A DNA stretch of 64,000 bases from Haloactinomyces albus (GTDB lineage Bacteria; Actinomycetota; Actinomycetes; Mycobacteriales; Pseudonocardiaceae). Position numbers and translations under genes: made by a program. Numbering within the stretch: the stretch's first letter is position 1; every line of letters starts with the position of its first letter. Shown piece after piece: positions 9,860 to 18,959 of this stretch. The stretch is taken from the NCBI RefSeq assembly GCF_031458135.1, contig NZ_JAVDXW010000001.1, forward strand, positions 3,782,001 to 3,846,000, given 5' to 3'. The notes under the pieces are model-generated. The model did no database searches. It was not told the DNA's origin and saw only the letters and a program-made list of their open reading frames with translations.

Positions 9860-10717
9860 ATGTCGCTGATGGAACCCAGCTCGACTCGGAACTTTCCGGG
9901 CCAGGCCCTGCCGCCCGCCTACCTCACTCCGGGATCCTCGTCATTCACGGATTTCCTTCGCAGCGCGGCTCCTGAACTGATGCCCGGGCATCCCGAGAAC
10001 GACACCGGCCAGGTCGATGCGCCGCACGGCACGACCATCGTCGCCCTGACGTTCCGGGGTGGAGTGCTGCTGGCAGGTGATCGGCGGGCCACGATGGGCA
10101 ACCTGATCGCGCAGCGCGACATGGAGAAGCTCTACGTCACCGACGCCTACTCCGCAGTGGGCATCGCGGGCACTGCGGGGATCGCCATGGAGATGGTGCG
10201 CCTGTACTCCATCGAGCTCGAACATTACGAAAAGCTCGAAGGCGTGCCGCTGTCGCTGGACGGTAAGACGAACAAGCTCGCCACGATGCTGCGCGGGAAC
10301 CTGCAGAGCGCGATCGCCGGGCTGGCGGTACTGCCGCTGTTCGCCGGGTACGACGTCGACGCGCAGGATCCCGAGCGGGCGGGCCGGATCGTCACCTATG
10401 ACATCACCGGTGGGCGCTACAACGAGACCGCCGGGTACCACGCGGTCGGTTCCGGGTCGGTGTTCGCCAAGTCGGCGCTGAAGAAGCGGCACGATCCCGA
10501 CGCCGACCTCGACTCGGCGATTCGCAACGCCGTGGAGTCCCTCTACGACGCCGCCGACGACGATACGGCCACGGGTGGCCCCGACCTGTCCCGGCAGATC
10601 TACCCCTCGGTGGTCACGATCACCGGGCCCGAGGGGGCGGTTCGCCTGCCGGAGGACCAGACGGCCGCGGTCGCCGAGGAAGTCGTCAGCCGCCGCCGGG
10701 AAATCCCCGGAGGCTGA
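9860..10717 (+). CDS. prcB: 20S proteasome beta subunit PrcB
   Basis: A 285-residue precursor of the catalytic subunit. A 57-residue propeptide ends in APHG, and self-cleavage would expose Thr58 of [21 protein letters not shown] as the N-terminal nucleophile. Asp and Lys partners are present in GDRRATMGN and in the RDMEKLYV segment. The ATG at 9860 is preceded by GCAGGAGACG. prcA follows after 106 bp that contains a strong hairpin. Confidence 0.97.
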   Translation: MSLMEPSSTRNFPGQALPPAYLTPGSSSFTDFLRSAAPELMPGHPENDTGQVDAPHGTTIVALTFRGGVLLAGDRRATMGNLIAQRDMEKLYVTDAYSAVGIAGTAGIAMEMVRLYSIELEHYEKLEGVPLSLDGKTNKLATMLRGNLQSAIAGLAVLPLFAGYDVDAQDPERAGRIVTYDITGGRYNETAGYHAVGSGSVFAKSALKKRHDPDADLDSAIRNAVESLYDAADDDTATGGPDLSRQIYPSVVTITGPEGAVRLPEDQTAAVAEEVVSRRREIPGG

Positions 10718-10724
10718 ATCTTTT

Positions 10725-10743
10725 CCCACCCCGCCGGGGTGGG
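10725..10743 (+). terminator. Strong GC hairpin between prcB and prcA
   Basis: Perfect 8-bp arms at 10725-10732 and 10736-10743 with a 3-base loop, 7 bases after the prcB stop. No T tract follows. It may stabilise the upstream message or reduce readthrough into prcA; this is inference. Confidence 0.45.
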
Positions 10744-10823
10744 ACTCAGCCTCGCCCGGACCAGGATCAGACCGTCAGCTACCCACCAGGCCAGCGCCGA
10801 TTCGAGCCAGGGAGTCCACAGCC

Positions 10824-11570
10824 GTGACGATGCCGTTCTACACCTCGCCCGAGCAGTTGATGCGGGAGCGTTCCGAGCTCGCCCGGAAGGGCATCGCTCG
10901 GGGACGCAGCGTGGTGGTACTCAAGTACGCCGGTGGCGTGCTGTTCGTGGCCGAAAACCCCTCGACCACTCTGCACAAGATTTCCGAGATCTACGATCGG
11001 ATCGGCTTCGCCGCGGTGGGCCGCTACAGCGAGTTCGAGAACATGCGGATGGCAGGGATCCGCATGGCCGATGTGAAGGGGTACTCCTACGACCGCCGGG
11101 ATGTCACCGGCAGGGCTCTGGCCAACGCCTACGCACAGACGCTCGGTGCCATCTTCACCGAGCAGGTCAAGCCGTTCGAGGTGGAGATCTGCGTGGGCGA
11201 GGTGGGGGAGACGGCCGAGTCCGACCAGCTCTACCGCCTGACCTACGACGGCTCGATCGTGGACGAGCCGCAGTACGTGGTGATGGGTGGCCAGGCGGAG
11301 ACGATCACCACGACATTGAAGGAATCCTTCACCGACGGTCTCGATCTCGGGGACGCGGTCCGAACCGCCGTGCACGCCCTGTCCTCGGGCGGCGAGGGAT
11401 CGCGTGACCTGGATGTCGATCAGCTCGAGGTGGCGATCCTGGAACGATCCAGGCCACATCGCACTTTCCGCCGGCTCTCCGGTGCGGCACTGCGGAGTCT
11501 GCTGCCCAGCTCCGGTGATGGTGAGGCGAGCAACGACACGGGCTCGTCTTCCGGTGCCGACGGTTCCTAG
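10824..11570 (+). CDS. prcA: 20S proteasome alpha subunit PrcA
   Basis: A 248-residue alpha subunit that forms the outer gating rings of the core. The N-terminus [27 protein letters not shown] is typical of actinobacterial PrcA and acts as the gate. The GTG at 10824 lies about 10 bases after GGGAG, better placed than the ATG two codons later. The 30-residue C-terminal extension is Ser/Gly/Asp-rich, as in other actinomycetes. Cotranscription with prcB is likely. Confidence 0.96.
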   Translation: MTMPFYTSPEQLMRERSELARKGIARGRSVVVLKYAGGVLFVAENPSTTLHKISEIYDRIGFAAVGRYSEFENMRMAGIRMADVKGYSYDRRDVTGRALANAYAQTLGAIFTEQVKPFEVEICVGEVGETAESDQLYRLTYDGSIVDEPQYVVMGGQAETITTTLKESFTDGLDLGDAVRTAVHALSSGGEGSRDLDVDQLEVAILERSRPHRTFRRLSGAALRSLLPSSGDGEASNDTGSSSGADGS

Positions 11571-11581
11571 ACGAACAGTTC

Positions 11582-11618
11582 CCGATCAGCACGACAGTGG
11601 TCGGTCCTGATTCTTTTT
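11582..11618 (+). terminator. Rho-independent-like terminator after prcA
   Basis: Seven-pair arms (one G-T pair) at 11582-11588 and 11598-11604 with a 9-base loop, followed closely by a T-rich run at 11611-11618. It lies 11 bases past the prcA stop, suggesting that pafA has its own promoter. Confidence 0.55.
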
Positions 11619-11809
11619 CGTGGGGATTCGACAGGAGCGGGGAAGCGCTGCGTACACCCTTAGCGTGCCTGTACGCTGCTAAAACAGGTTCGATTGAGGA
11701 CCGGGGGACGGGGCTGACTACTGCGTGCAAGCAATTCGGTGCTCATCGACAGCGAGCGGACCCCGAACGGCGGACCGCTGAGTGCGGCCAAGACGCTTAG
11801 TGTGGTGGT

Positions 11810-13168
11810 ATGCAGCGGAGGATCTTCGGCATCGAAACCGAGTTCGGAGTCACCTGTACCTTCCACGGGCAGCGCAGGCTCTCTCCGGACGAGGTGGCCA
11901 GATACCTGTTCCGGCGGGTCGTGTCATGGGGACGTTCCTCGAACGTGTTCCTGCGCAACGGGGCCCGGCTCTATCTCGACGTGGGTTCGCACCCCGAGTA
12001 CGCCACTGCGGAGTGCGACGACCTCACCCAGCTCGTCACCCATGACAAGGCCGGTGAACGGATCCTGGAGGATCTGCTCATCGATGCCGAACGTCGGTTG
12101 GCCGACGAAGGCATCGGCGGTGACATCTTCCTGTTCAAGAACAACACCGACTCCGCGGGCAACTCCTATGGTTGCCATGAGAACTATCTCGTCGGGCGTT
12201 CGGGGGAGTTCTCCCGCATCGCCGACGTGCTGTTGCCGTTCCTGGTGACCCGCCAGCTCATCTGCGGTGCGGGCAAGGTTCTGCAGACTCCGCGTGGAGC
12301 CGTGTACTGCCTGTCCCAGCGTGCCGAGCACATTTGGGAAGGGGTCTCCAGCGCGACGACTCGCTCCCGCCCGATCATCAACACCCGCGACGAACCGCAT
12401 GCCGACGCCGAGCGGTATCGCAGGCTGCACGTGATAGTCGGCGACTCGAACATGTCCGAGGTGACCACCCTGCTCAAGGTCGGCACCGCACATCTGGTGC
12501 TGGAGATGATCGAACAGGGCGTCCAGTTCCGGGATTTCAGTCTCGACAACCCGATCCGGGCGATCCGCGAAATCAGCCACGACATGACCGGCCGCCGCCC
12601 CGTGCGGCTGGCAGGTGGGCGCGAGGCCTCGGCACTGGACATCCAGCGCGAGTACTACGGGCGCGCGGTCGAGTACGTGGCCCAGCGTGGTTCGGATCCG
12701 ATGACCGACCGCATCATGGACCTGTGGGGACGTGCGCTGGATGCCGTGGAGACGCAGGACTATTCACTGATCGATCGGGAAGTGGACTGGGCGATCAAGT
12801 ACCGGCTCCTGGAGCGCTACCGCAACAAGCAGGGGCTGGAGCTGTCCAGTCCCCGCATCGCGCAACTGGACCTGAGCTACCACGATCTGCGGCGCGGTCG
12901 CGGGCTGTTCGACATGCTCCAGCGCAAGGACCTGGTGGACCGTGTCACCGAGGACGGCGAGATCGAGGCGGCCAAGGACACTCCGCCGCAGAGCACCCGA
13001 GCGAAGCTGCGTGGCGACTTCATCGCCGCCGCGCAGTCGGCAGGACGGGACTTCACGGTCGACTGGGTGCATCTCAAGCTCAATGACCAGGCCCAGCGCA
13101 CGGTGCTGTGCAAGGACCCGTTCCGCGCGGTCGACGAGCGCGTCGAGCGCCTGATCGGCTCGCTGTAG
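11810..13168 (+). CDS. pafA: Pup ligase PafA
   Basis: A 452-residue enzyme that activates deamidated Pup with ATP and joins it to substrate lysines. The N-terminus [15 protein letters not shown] provides metal/ATP-site glutamates (Glu9, Glu11). Asp57 in [13 protein letters not shown] is the expected catalytic Asp. The Dop-specific loop is missing, which separates it from Dop upstream. The ATG at 11810 is the normal start. A terminator and 239 bp separate it from prcA. The link to pafB-pafC, adjacent in many actinomycetes, is broken here by insertion-sequence debris and an amidase gene. Confidence 0.97.
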   Translation: MQRRIFGIETEFGVTCTFHGQRRLSPDEVARYLFRRVVSWGRSSNVFLRNGARLYLDVGSHPEYATAECDDLTQLVTHDKAGERILEDLLIDAERRLADEGIGGDIFLFKNNTDSAGNSYGCHENYLVGRSGEFSRIADVLLPFLVTRQLICGAGKVLQTPRGAVYCLSQRAEHIWEGVSSATTRSRPIINTRDEPHADAERYRRLHVIVGDSNMSEVTTLLKVGTAHLVLEMIEQGVQFRDFSLDNPIRAIREISHDMTGRRPVRLAGGREASALDIQREYYGRAVEYVAQRGSDPMTDRIMDLWGRALDAVETQDYSLIDREVDWAIKYRLLERYRNKQGLELSSPRIAQLDLSYHDLRRGRGLFDMLQRKDLVDRVTEDGEIEAAKDTPPQSTRAKLRGDFIAAAQSAGRDFTVDWVHLKLNDQAQRTVLCKDPFRAVDERVERLIGSL

Positions 13169-13203
13169 GGGGCTCGATCAGAGGTTCGACGTTTCAGGAT
13201 GGT

Positions 13204-13575
13204 TCACGGTGTGGCGCGGCGGAGCACGAGCAGGTTGGCCGCAGCCAGCACGAGCGTGAGCAGGGCGGGCCAGCCGGCCAGCAGGCTCAACGACGACTGG
13301 TCGACGAACCATGCGCCGATCTCTCCCCACCAGTACCGCCACGACACCAGCACGGCCAGGCCGCCGAAGACGAACAGGGAAGTGACGGCCAACGTGTACA
13401 TGCCGGTCACGCCCCAGCGTTTGAAGGTCACGCCGCAGAACATCCCGATGAAGGACACCAGCAGCATCGGTACCGCGTAGACGAGCAGTTGCAGGAGTGC
13501 GTTGTCCTGGTGCAGGAATCCGAGGCCGAAGAACGATAGGGATAGGCCCCAACCACCGGTGGCGTTCGTGGAGGG
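13204..13575 (-). pseudogene. 3' fragment of a multi-pass membrane (ABC-permease-like) gene
   Basis: Reading right to left, the frame from about 13575 to the TGA at 13204-13206 encodes hydrophobic helices: WGLSLSFFGLGFLHQDN, then LLVYAVPMLLVSFIGMFCGV, LAVTSLFVFGGLAVLVSW and LLAGWPALLTLVLAAANLLV. It ends in RRATP. Upstream the frame meets a stop (13576-13578) inside transposase-like sequence, so the N-terminal part of the gene is gone. ABC-2-type permeases are plausible relatives, but the family is not certain. Loss probably came from the adjacent transposon insertion. Confidence 0.6.
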
Positions 13576-13993
13576 TTACGGCATTCCGCTGGGCCGGGTC
13601 CTGACCGGGGGCAACCGGCACGACTCACCCCTGCCGGCACCCACCCTGGACCAGCTCGGCGGCCTCGGCCCGCTGCCGGACGAGATCACCGTGCATCTGG
13701 ATTCCGGCTACGACTCCGGCACAACCCGCACCCTGCTGGCCGAGCGCGGCCTGACCGGCGACATCGCCACCAAAGGCGATAACGCCCCCATCCAAGCCGG
13801 CCAGCGTCGGCACGTCGAGCGCACCAGCGCCTGGCACAACGCCTTCAACCGGCTGCAACGCTGCTACGAACGGCACGGCATCGTCATCGACGCGTTCTTC
13901 GACCTCGCCGACACCATCATCACCCTGCGTGCGCTGATCCGACGAGTTTGGACCCTCTACCGCTGGGACATCCGCCCGACCAAACGACCATGA
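13555..13993 (+). pseudogene. IS5-family transposase, C-terminal fragment 1
   Basis: About 145 residues of a DDE transposase: GYGIPLGRVLTGGNRHDSP, then HLDSGYDS with the second catalytic Asp, and HVERTSAWHNAFNRLQRCYER with the catalytic Glu. It ends RPTKRP. The N-terminal half with the first Asp is absent, so it is dead. The 5' junction lies within 13545-13575 against the broken membrane-protein gene. Confidence 0.75.
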
Positions 13994-14044
13994 ACATCAC
14001 CAATCCGCGCGAGCTCAGGTTCCGCCTGGTGGATCGTGTGCGGT

Positions 14045-14080
14045 GGGGTTGGTCAATTTCTCGAGAAATTGACCAACCCC
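14045..14080. repeat. 36-bp perfect palindrome
   Basis: Two 18-bp arms (14045-14062 and 14063-14080) are exact reverse complements with no spacer, centred on CTCGAG. The arm starts GGGGTTGGTCAATTTC. It lies between transposase remnants and could be two abutting terminal repeats of an IS; this is inference. Confidence 0.85.
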
Positions 14081-14089
14081 GCCCAGAGG

Positions 14090-14131
14090 CAAGAGCACCG
14101 GACAGGCCCGAGAACCTGTCCGGTGCTCTTG
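14090..14131. repeat. 17-bp inverted repeat next to the palindrome
   Basis: Arms at 14090-14106 and 14115-14131 pair perfectly around an 8-base loop. It starts 10 bases past the 36-bp palindrome. It could terminate transcription in either direction or be an IS end structure. Confidence 0.8.
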
Positions 14132-14250
14132 GGGTGAGGTCGCGGAGCCGGGTGCGGATGGCCCGGCCACGTCCAGGGGCTTTGGTGGATGTCGTCGCTC
14201 TCGATGCCCCCACGGACGTCAAGCTGCTGCGGGAGGTGGCGCGGGTTGGT

Positions 14251-14388
14251 GTGCTCGGCGGTGTTGCGCTGCTTGCAGGCCTGGGCGTCGAAGGCGGGTG
14301 GTCGTCCTCCGGCCGAGCCTTTCCGGGCACGGTTGGCGCGCTGATCACGGCGTTCGGGGAGGACGGCGACGATGCCGCGGCGGCGCAA
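14251..14388 (-). pseudogene. IS5-family transposase, internal fragment (opposite strand)
   Basis: About 46 residues matching the pattern of a second IS5-type transposase: LRRRGIVAVLPERRDQ, then RKGSAGGRPPAFD and QRNTAEH, where NTAEH probably corresponds to the NVVER catalytic-Glu segment. After that the frame no longer resembles a transposase. It runs opposite to the flanking fragments, so at least two elements met here. Confidence 0.6.
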
Positions 14389-14404
14389 CTCAACACGGAC
14401 GGCC

Positions 14405-14533
14405 CGCTGCTACGAACGCCTCGAAACCGTCATCGACGCCTTCTTCGACCTGGCCGATGCGATCATCCGTGCCCTGATCCGCCGCGCCTGGACCCACTAC
14501 CGCCGGGATGCTCGACCGGCCAAACGACCATGA
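14405..14533 (+). pseudogene. IS5-family transposase, C-terminal fragment 2
   Basis: Encodes 42 residues, CYERLETVIDAFFDLADAII and on to RPAKRP, closely matching the last 43 residues of fragment 1 (CYERHGIVIDAFFDLADTII ending RPTKRP). The sequence after both stops is also shared (CCAATCCGCGCGAGCTC), so two copies of the same element end were present. Confidence 0.7.
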
Positions 14534-14773
14534 GCAACATGCCAATCCGCGCGAGCTCCAACTCGGTCTGTCAAGAAGGTTGGCCGAGAAACCGGCGCGG
14601 AGTGCCATGCGATCCCGCCGAACCGAGAGGCCGCACTCCTGATTTATGAAGACAAATACGTCAGTAATCAGCGAAACAATCCCGTCAATGGCCATTCTCG
14701 AGGGGTGAACCGGCTACTCGTGCCGGTTCCGGCAGGATCACCACGGACACCGGCGACCGGGGAGGGTGACGGC

Positions 14774-16249
14774 GTGGAGTATTCGGAGTATCGCAAGCAC
14801 GATGGTGTGGCTCTGGCGGAGCGGATCCGCAACGGTGAGATGTCGGCGGCCGAGGTACTGGAAGCGGCCATCGCGCGGGCGGAGTCGGTCAACGGCCGGA
14901 TCAATGCGTTGACCCGCACCTGCTACGACGAGGCCCGCGAACGGGCAGGCCGGGAATTGTCCGGGCCGCTGGCAGGGGTGCCGTTCCTGCTCAAGGATCT
15001 GCATCAGGAACACGCGGGAGCGGCCTCCAGCGCAGGCTCACGGGCGCTCCGGGATGTTCATGCCCCGGAAACGGCCGAGGTGGTCCGTCGCTGGCTGGAC
15101 GCGGGACTGGTCATCTTCGGCCGTACGAATGCCCCCGAGTTCGGGGCCAAACCGATCACCGAGCCGCTTGCCTTCGGGCCGACCCGCAATCCGTGGGAGC
15201 TCACCCGCACCCCCGGCGGGTCCTCCGGTGGCGCTGCGGCGGCGGTGGCTGCGGGGATCGTCCCGTTGGCAGGGGCCAGCGATGGCGGTGGGTCGATTCG
15301 TATCCCGGCCGCCTGCTGCGGCCTGTTCGGGCTCAAACCCGGTCGGGGACTGGTCCCCTCCGGTCCGGAGAGGGCCGAGAACTTCCACGGAGCCTCCCTC
15401 GACGGGGTGATCTCGCGCAGTGTGCGCGACAGCGCCGCAGCCCTGGATACCCTGATCGGCCATGATCCGGCGGGGCCGTACCTGGCGGGTGCTCCGGAGC
15501 GCGACTTCTCCGAGGAACTGAATCGCGAGCCGGGCGCACTGCGCATCGGGTTCAGCGCCGAGTCCGCGCTCGGTGCTCCCCATCCGCACGCGGTTTCGGC
15601 CCTCACCGACGCGGCGGAGCTCCTGGAATCGCTGGGACACGAGGTCGAGGAAGTGCCCTCGCCGGTGGACCTCGAAGCCCTGACGGTCGATTTCCTCGAG
15701 GCGTGGTCGGTGAAGCTGGCTTCCGCGATGAACGAGGCCATCCAGCGCACGGGTGCCTCCGAGACCTCGTTCGAACTCGACACGCGGCTGCTCGCAGCGA
15801 TCGGGCGTACGTTCAGCGGCCCGGAGTACTCGGCGGTCCTGGATCGCTGGCACGGTCACACCAGGAAGCTGGCCGAGTTCCACCGGCAGCACGACCTGCT
15901 GCTGACCCCGAGTCTGGCAGGGCCTCCGGTGCGGATCGGAGAGCTCGAGACCCCGGGGCTGTTGCAGGAAGCGGGCAAGATCGCGCTGACCTTGCGGTTG
16001 GGCCCCGTACTCCGTGCGAGCGGGGTTGTGGACCGCGTCGCGCGGGCGAACCTGCGCCATGTCCCGTACACCCAGCTGGCGAACATCACCGGGCGTCCGG
16101 CGATGTCGGTGCCGCTGTACTGGAATCCGGAGGGCTTGCCGCTCGGGGTGCAGTTCGTCGCGCCGCTCGGCGGGGAGGGTCTGCTGTTCCGGCTCGCCGC
16201 GCAACTCGAGCGCGAGCGTGGTTGGGCCGATCACGAGCCACCCCTGTGA
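14774..16249 (+). CDS. Amidase (amidase signature family)
   Basis: A 491-residue amidase with the Ser-cisSer-Lys triad: Lys74 in [11 protein letters not shown], Ser150 in the GGSSGG loop and Ser174 in [10 protein letters not shown], with the family's 24-residue Ser-Ser spacing. The GTG at 14774 follows GGAGGGTGAC. An upstream in-frame GTG at 14705 would add a Pro-rich stretch without family resemblance. The gene lies between IS debris and pafB and is 132 bp from the latter. GatA-like use is unlikely without gatB/gatC nearby; a catabolic amide hydrolase is more likely. Confidence 0.9.
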   Translation: MEYSEYRKHDGVALAERIRNGEMSAAEVLEAAIARAESVNGRINALTRTCYDEARERAGRELSGPLAGVPFLLKDLHQEHAGAASSAGSRALRDVHAPETAEVVRRWLDAGLVIFGRTNAPEFGAKPITEPLAFGPTRNPWELTRTPGGSSGGAAAAVAAGIVPLAGASDGGGSIRIPAACCGLFGLKPGRGLVPSGPERAENFHGASLDGVISRSVRDSAAALDTLIGHDPAGPYLAGAPERDFSEELNREPGALRIGFSAESALGAPHPHAVSALTDAAELLESLGHEVEEVPSPVDLEALTVDFLEAWSVKLASAMNEAIQRTGASETSFELDTRLLAAIGRTFSGPEYSAVLDRWHGHTRKLAEFHRQHDLLLTPSLAGPPVRIGELETPGLLQEAGKIALTLRLGPVLRASGVVDRVARANLRHVPYTQLANITGRPAMSVPLYWNPEGLPLGVQFVAPLGGEGLLFRLAAQLERERGWADHEPPL

Positions 16250-16381
16250 GCAGTGCTTTCGCCATGACCGGGCGCTGTGCTCCGGGAGCGTCCCCTCGTC
16301 TCCGGACCCGTCGAACGGGCCAAGCGACGCACCGTCCGGCCCGCGGGCGCACCGCGCCCGGAATGGCGCTAGGGTTTCGCC

Positions 16382-17377
16382 GTGGCCACTGTGCGCGCCG
16401 AACGCCTGGTGAACCTGGTGCTGTGTCTGCTGTCCACCCGCCAGTACCTCACGGCGGAGCGGATTCGGGGGATCGTCCCCGGCTACGCTGACGCACCCAG
16501 CGACGAGGCGTTCTACCGGACCTTCGAACGGGACAAGGCGGAACTGCGGGATCTGGGGATTCCGCTGGAGACCGGGCGCAACTCGATGTTCGATTCCGTT
16601 GACGGGTACCGCATCGCCCGTCGTGACTACGAACTCGGTGATATCGCTCTGGAGCCCGACGAGGCTGCCGCGGTCGCCCTGGCAGCCAGGCTGTGGGAGT
16701 CTCCCGAGTTCGCCGGTGCCGCACGCGGCGCCCTGCGCAAACTGCGTGCTGCCGGGGTGGATGTGGACGAGCACGCCTCGGCGGTGGTCGAGCCGAAAGT
16801 GCGCACGAGCGAATCGGCGTTCTCGCCGCTGCTGGCGGCCGTGCAGACGGGCCGGGCCGTGGTTTTCGACTACCGGCGGCCCGGCAGTACCGAGGCGTAT
16901 CGGCGCACGGTCGAGCCGTGGGGCGTGGTCTCGTGGCGAGGACGCTGGTACGTGGTGGGCCATGACCGTGATCGACAGGCAAGACGCTGCTTTCGGCTCT
17001 CCCGGATCAGTGGTGAACCCGAAGTGGTCGGCGCGGCCGGGCAGGTTCATCCCCCGGAGGACGTCGATCTCCTCCGGATCGTGGCCGGGGAGGAGCGCGG
17101 GACGCCTCCGAGCACGCTCGCCCGCTTGTGGGTGGCGCATGGCCGGGCACACGGGCTGCGGCGCGCGGCAACGGTGATCGATGCCCGTACGTGGGAGGGC
17201 GTGGACGGCGAAGTACTGGAACTGGAGCTGTACTACCCGGATTCGGCGGCGGGCTGGATCGCCGGATATGGGCCCGACGTCGTCGTCCTGGAACCCGACA
17301 CCCTGCGCAAGGCGGTGCATGAGACGCACCTGGGAGTTCTTCGAGCAACCGGCATCGGAAGTGGGAGCGAGGTATGA
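16382..17377 (+). CDS. pafB: WYL-domain transcriptional regulator PafB
   Basis: A 331-residue regulator with an N-terminal helix-turn-helix region (ERLVNLVLCLLSTRQYLTAERI) and a WYL domain centred on RRTVEPWGVVSWRGRWYVVGHD, followed by a WCX-type C-terminal extension. PafB and PafC form the PafBC heterodimer that activates the LexA-independent DNA-damage response in mycobacteria. It starts with GTG at 16382 and overlaps pafC by four bases (ATGA), so the two are translationally coupled. Confidence 0.93.
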   Translation: MATVRAERLVNLVLCLLSTRQYLTAERIRGIVPGYADAPSDEAFYRTFERDKAELRDLGIPLETGRNSMFDSVDGYRIARRDYELGDIALEPDEAAAVALAARLWESPEFAGAARGALRKLRAAGVDVDEHASAVVEPKVRTSESAFSPLLAAVQTGRAVVFDYRRPGSTEAYRRTVEPWGVVSWRGRWYVVGHDRDRQARRCFRLSRISGEPEVVGAAGQVHPPEDVDLLRIVAGEERGTPPSTLARLWVAHGRAHGLRRAATVIDARTWEGVDGEVLELELYYPDSAAGWIAGYGPDVVVLEPDTLRKAVHETHLGVLRATGIGSGSEV

Positions 17378-18345
17378 CCAGCGTGGCCGAGCGCCTGCCG
17401 CGATTGCTCGCGCTGGTGCCCTACCTGGTGAGCAGGCCGGGCATCGCCGTGTGCGAGGCGGCAGCGGACTTCGGTGTCGATGAGCAGCAGTTGCGGCGTG
17501 ACCTGAAGCTGTTGTGGATGTGCGGGCTTCCCGGTTACGGCCCGGGTGACCTGATCGACCTGTCCTTCGGCGGGGACACCGTCACCGTCACCTATGACGC
17601 CGGAATGCGGCGTCCGCTGCGGCTGACCGCCTCCGAGGCCACGTCGCTGCTGGTGGCGCTGCGCGCGCTGGCGGATTCGCCCGGGATCACCGACACCGAT
17701 GCGGTGCGGCGGGCACTGGCCAAGGTGGAGGATGCCGTCGGGCAGGCTCGGCCCACCGGAGTGGTCGTCGGTCTCTCCGGGCGGGAAGGCGCGGTGCGTT
17801 CCGGGGTGGGTGAAGCGGTTCGGGAAGCAACCGAGCAGCGCAAAGCGGTGCGGATGCGCTACTACACGGCCTCGCGGGACGAGATCACCGACCGGACCGT
17901 GGACCCGATGCGGCTCGTCCTGGTCGATGGTCACGGTTATCTGGAGGCGTGGTGCCGTCGTGCCGAAGGGGTCCGGCTGTTCCGACTGGATCGCATCGAC
18001 GCCATCGATGTCGGGGACGAACCCGCGGTCCCTCCGACGGACGTGGAACCCACCGACTTCTCCGCCGGACTGTTCCATCCGATGCCCGACCAGCCCAGTG
18101 CCGTCCTCGAACTGGAACCGGACGCGCGCTGGGTCGCCGAGTACTACCCGGTCGACGAGTTCACCGAACTGCCGCAGGGGCGGGCACGGGTGCGGATGCG
18201 GTACTCCGACCGTTCCTGGATGGTGCGGCTCGTGCTCGGGCTGGGTGGTCAGGCGTGCGTATCCTGGCCGCAGGACCTGGCGGGTGACGTGCATCGCCAA
18301 GCGCGCGATGCGATGGCACGCGCTGGTCACCTGCCGTCCACCTGA
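17374..18345 (+). CDS. pafC: WYL-domain transcriptional regulator PafC
   Basis: A 323-residue partner of PafB with the same HTH-WYL-WCX plan (RLPRLLALVPYLVSRPGIAVCEAAADFGV at the N-terminus; WYL core DPMRLVLVDGHGYLEAWCRRAEGVRLFRLDRI). The ATG overlaps the pafB stop. WYL proteins sense ligands or single-stranded DNA; in PafBC a DNA-damage signal switches on repair genes. A short gene, tatA and tatC follow on the same strand. Confidence 0.93.
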   Translation: MTSVAERLPRLLALVPYLVSRPGIAVCEAAADFGVDEQQLRRDLKLLWMCGLPGYGPGDLIDLSFGGDTVTVTYDAGMRRPLRLTASEATSLLVALRALADSPGITDTDAVRRALAKVEDAVGQARPTGVVVGLSGREGAVRSGVGEAVREATEQRKAVRMRYYTASRDEITDRTVDPMRLVLVDGHGYLEAWCRRAEGVRLFRLDRIDAIDVGDEPAVPPTDVEPTDFSAGLFHPMPDQPSAVLELEPDARWVAEYYPVDEFTELPQGRARVRMRYSDRSWMVRLVLGLGGQACVSWPQDLAGDVHRQARDAMARAGHLPST

Positions 18346-18363
18346 GCGGGTTACGGTGGCCCG

Positions 18364-18573
18364 GTGTCATACGTGCTGAGCCTCGGGCTGTCGGCGGTGG
18401 GGCTGCTCCTGCTGCTCGGAGTCCTGATGGTCACATACCGGGCATTGCGCCGCTTCAGGGTCGTTCAGGAGCATGTGCGCAATGATGTCGACGAGCGCAG
18501 CGGTTTGCTGCGGGCGCGGGCTGCGGGCCTGCGCGTGGCCTTCGCCGAACGCCGTCGTCGATCGATCTGTTGA
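18364..18573 (+). CDS. Small membrane protein of unknown function
   Basis: A 69-residue protein with one N-terminal transmembrane helix (SLGLSAVGLLLLLGVLMVTY) followed by a basic, charged cytoplasmic tail ending ERRRRSIC. It starts with GTG 18 bp after pafC and precedes tatA by 53 bp. I do not recognise a family. The position suggests cotranscription with pafC, but nothing shows a role. Confidence 0.6.
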   Translation: MSYVLSLGLSAVGLLLLLGVLMVTYRALRRFRVVQEHVRNDVDERSGLLRARAAGLRVAFAERRRRSIC

Positions 18574-18626
18574 TGAGTGCCTCGCACGCGTAGTATCACG
18601 AGTGCAGAGAAACGGGAGGAACCACC

Positions 18627-18941
18627 GTGCCTTTCAATATGGGAGCCACCGAGCTGCTGATCATCGCAGGCATCATCATCCTGCTGTTCGGTGCCACGAA
18701 GTTGCCGCAGATGGCGCGCTCGCTCGGTCAGTCCGCGCGGGTGTTCAAGTCCGAGGCGCGTGGCATGAAGGAGGACGAGGAAGCCGCGAAGCGGGAGAAG
18801 TCCGAGCAGGAACAGGCCTCGGAGGCTCGGACGGCGGAGTCCGCGAAGGCTGAGCCACAGCAACTCACCTCCGGTGAGCAGCCACAACCGCAGGTAGCGC
18901 CTCCGATCGAGGACATGCAGCGCCACAACGCCAAGAACTGA
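18627..18941 (+). CDS. tatA: Sec-independent translocase subunit TatA
   Basis: A 104-residue pore-forming subunit of the twin-arginine export system. One short transmembrane helix (ELLIIAGIIILLFGATKLPQ) contains the FGATKLP hinge, followed by an amphipathic helix (MARSLGQSARVFKSEARGM) and a Glu/Gln-rich tail. GTG start with GGGAGG upstream. It is 18 bp from tatC, forming a tatAC operon. Confidence 0.95.
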   Translation: MPFNMGATELLIIAGIIILLFGATKLPQMARSLGQSARVFKSEARGMKEDEEAAKREKSEQEQASEARTAESAKAEPQQLTSGEQPQPQVAPPIEDMQRHNAKN

Positions 18942-18959
18942 TCGGAGGCGGGAGTCACG

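Noticed and set aside
13994-14649. 233-residue plus-strand open frame over the IS debris
   Set aside because: It crosses the palindrome and an opposite-strand transposase remnant, so it is a chance frame.
15038-17329. 763-residue open frame on the minus strand
   Set aside because: Opposite the amidase and pafB, which have complete family motifs; the frame is antisense noise.
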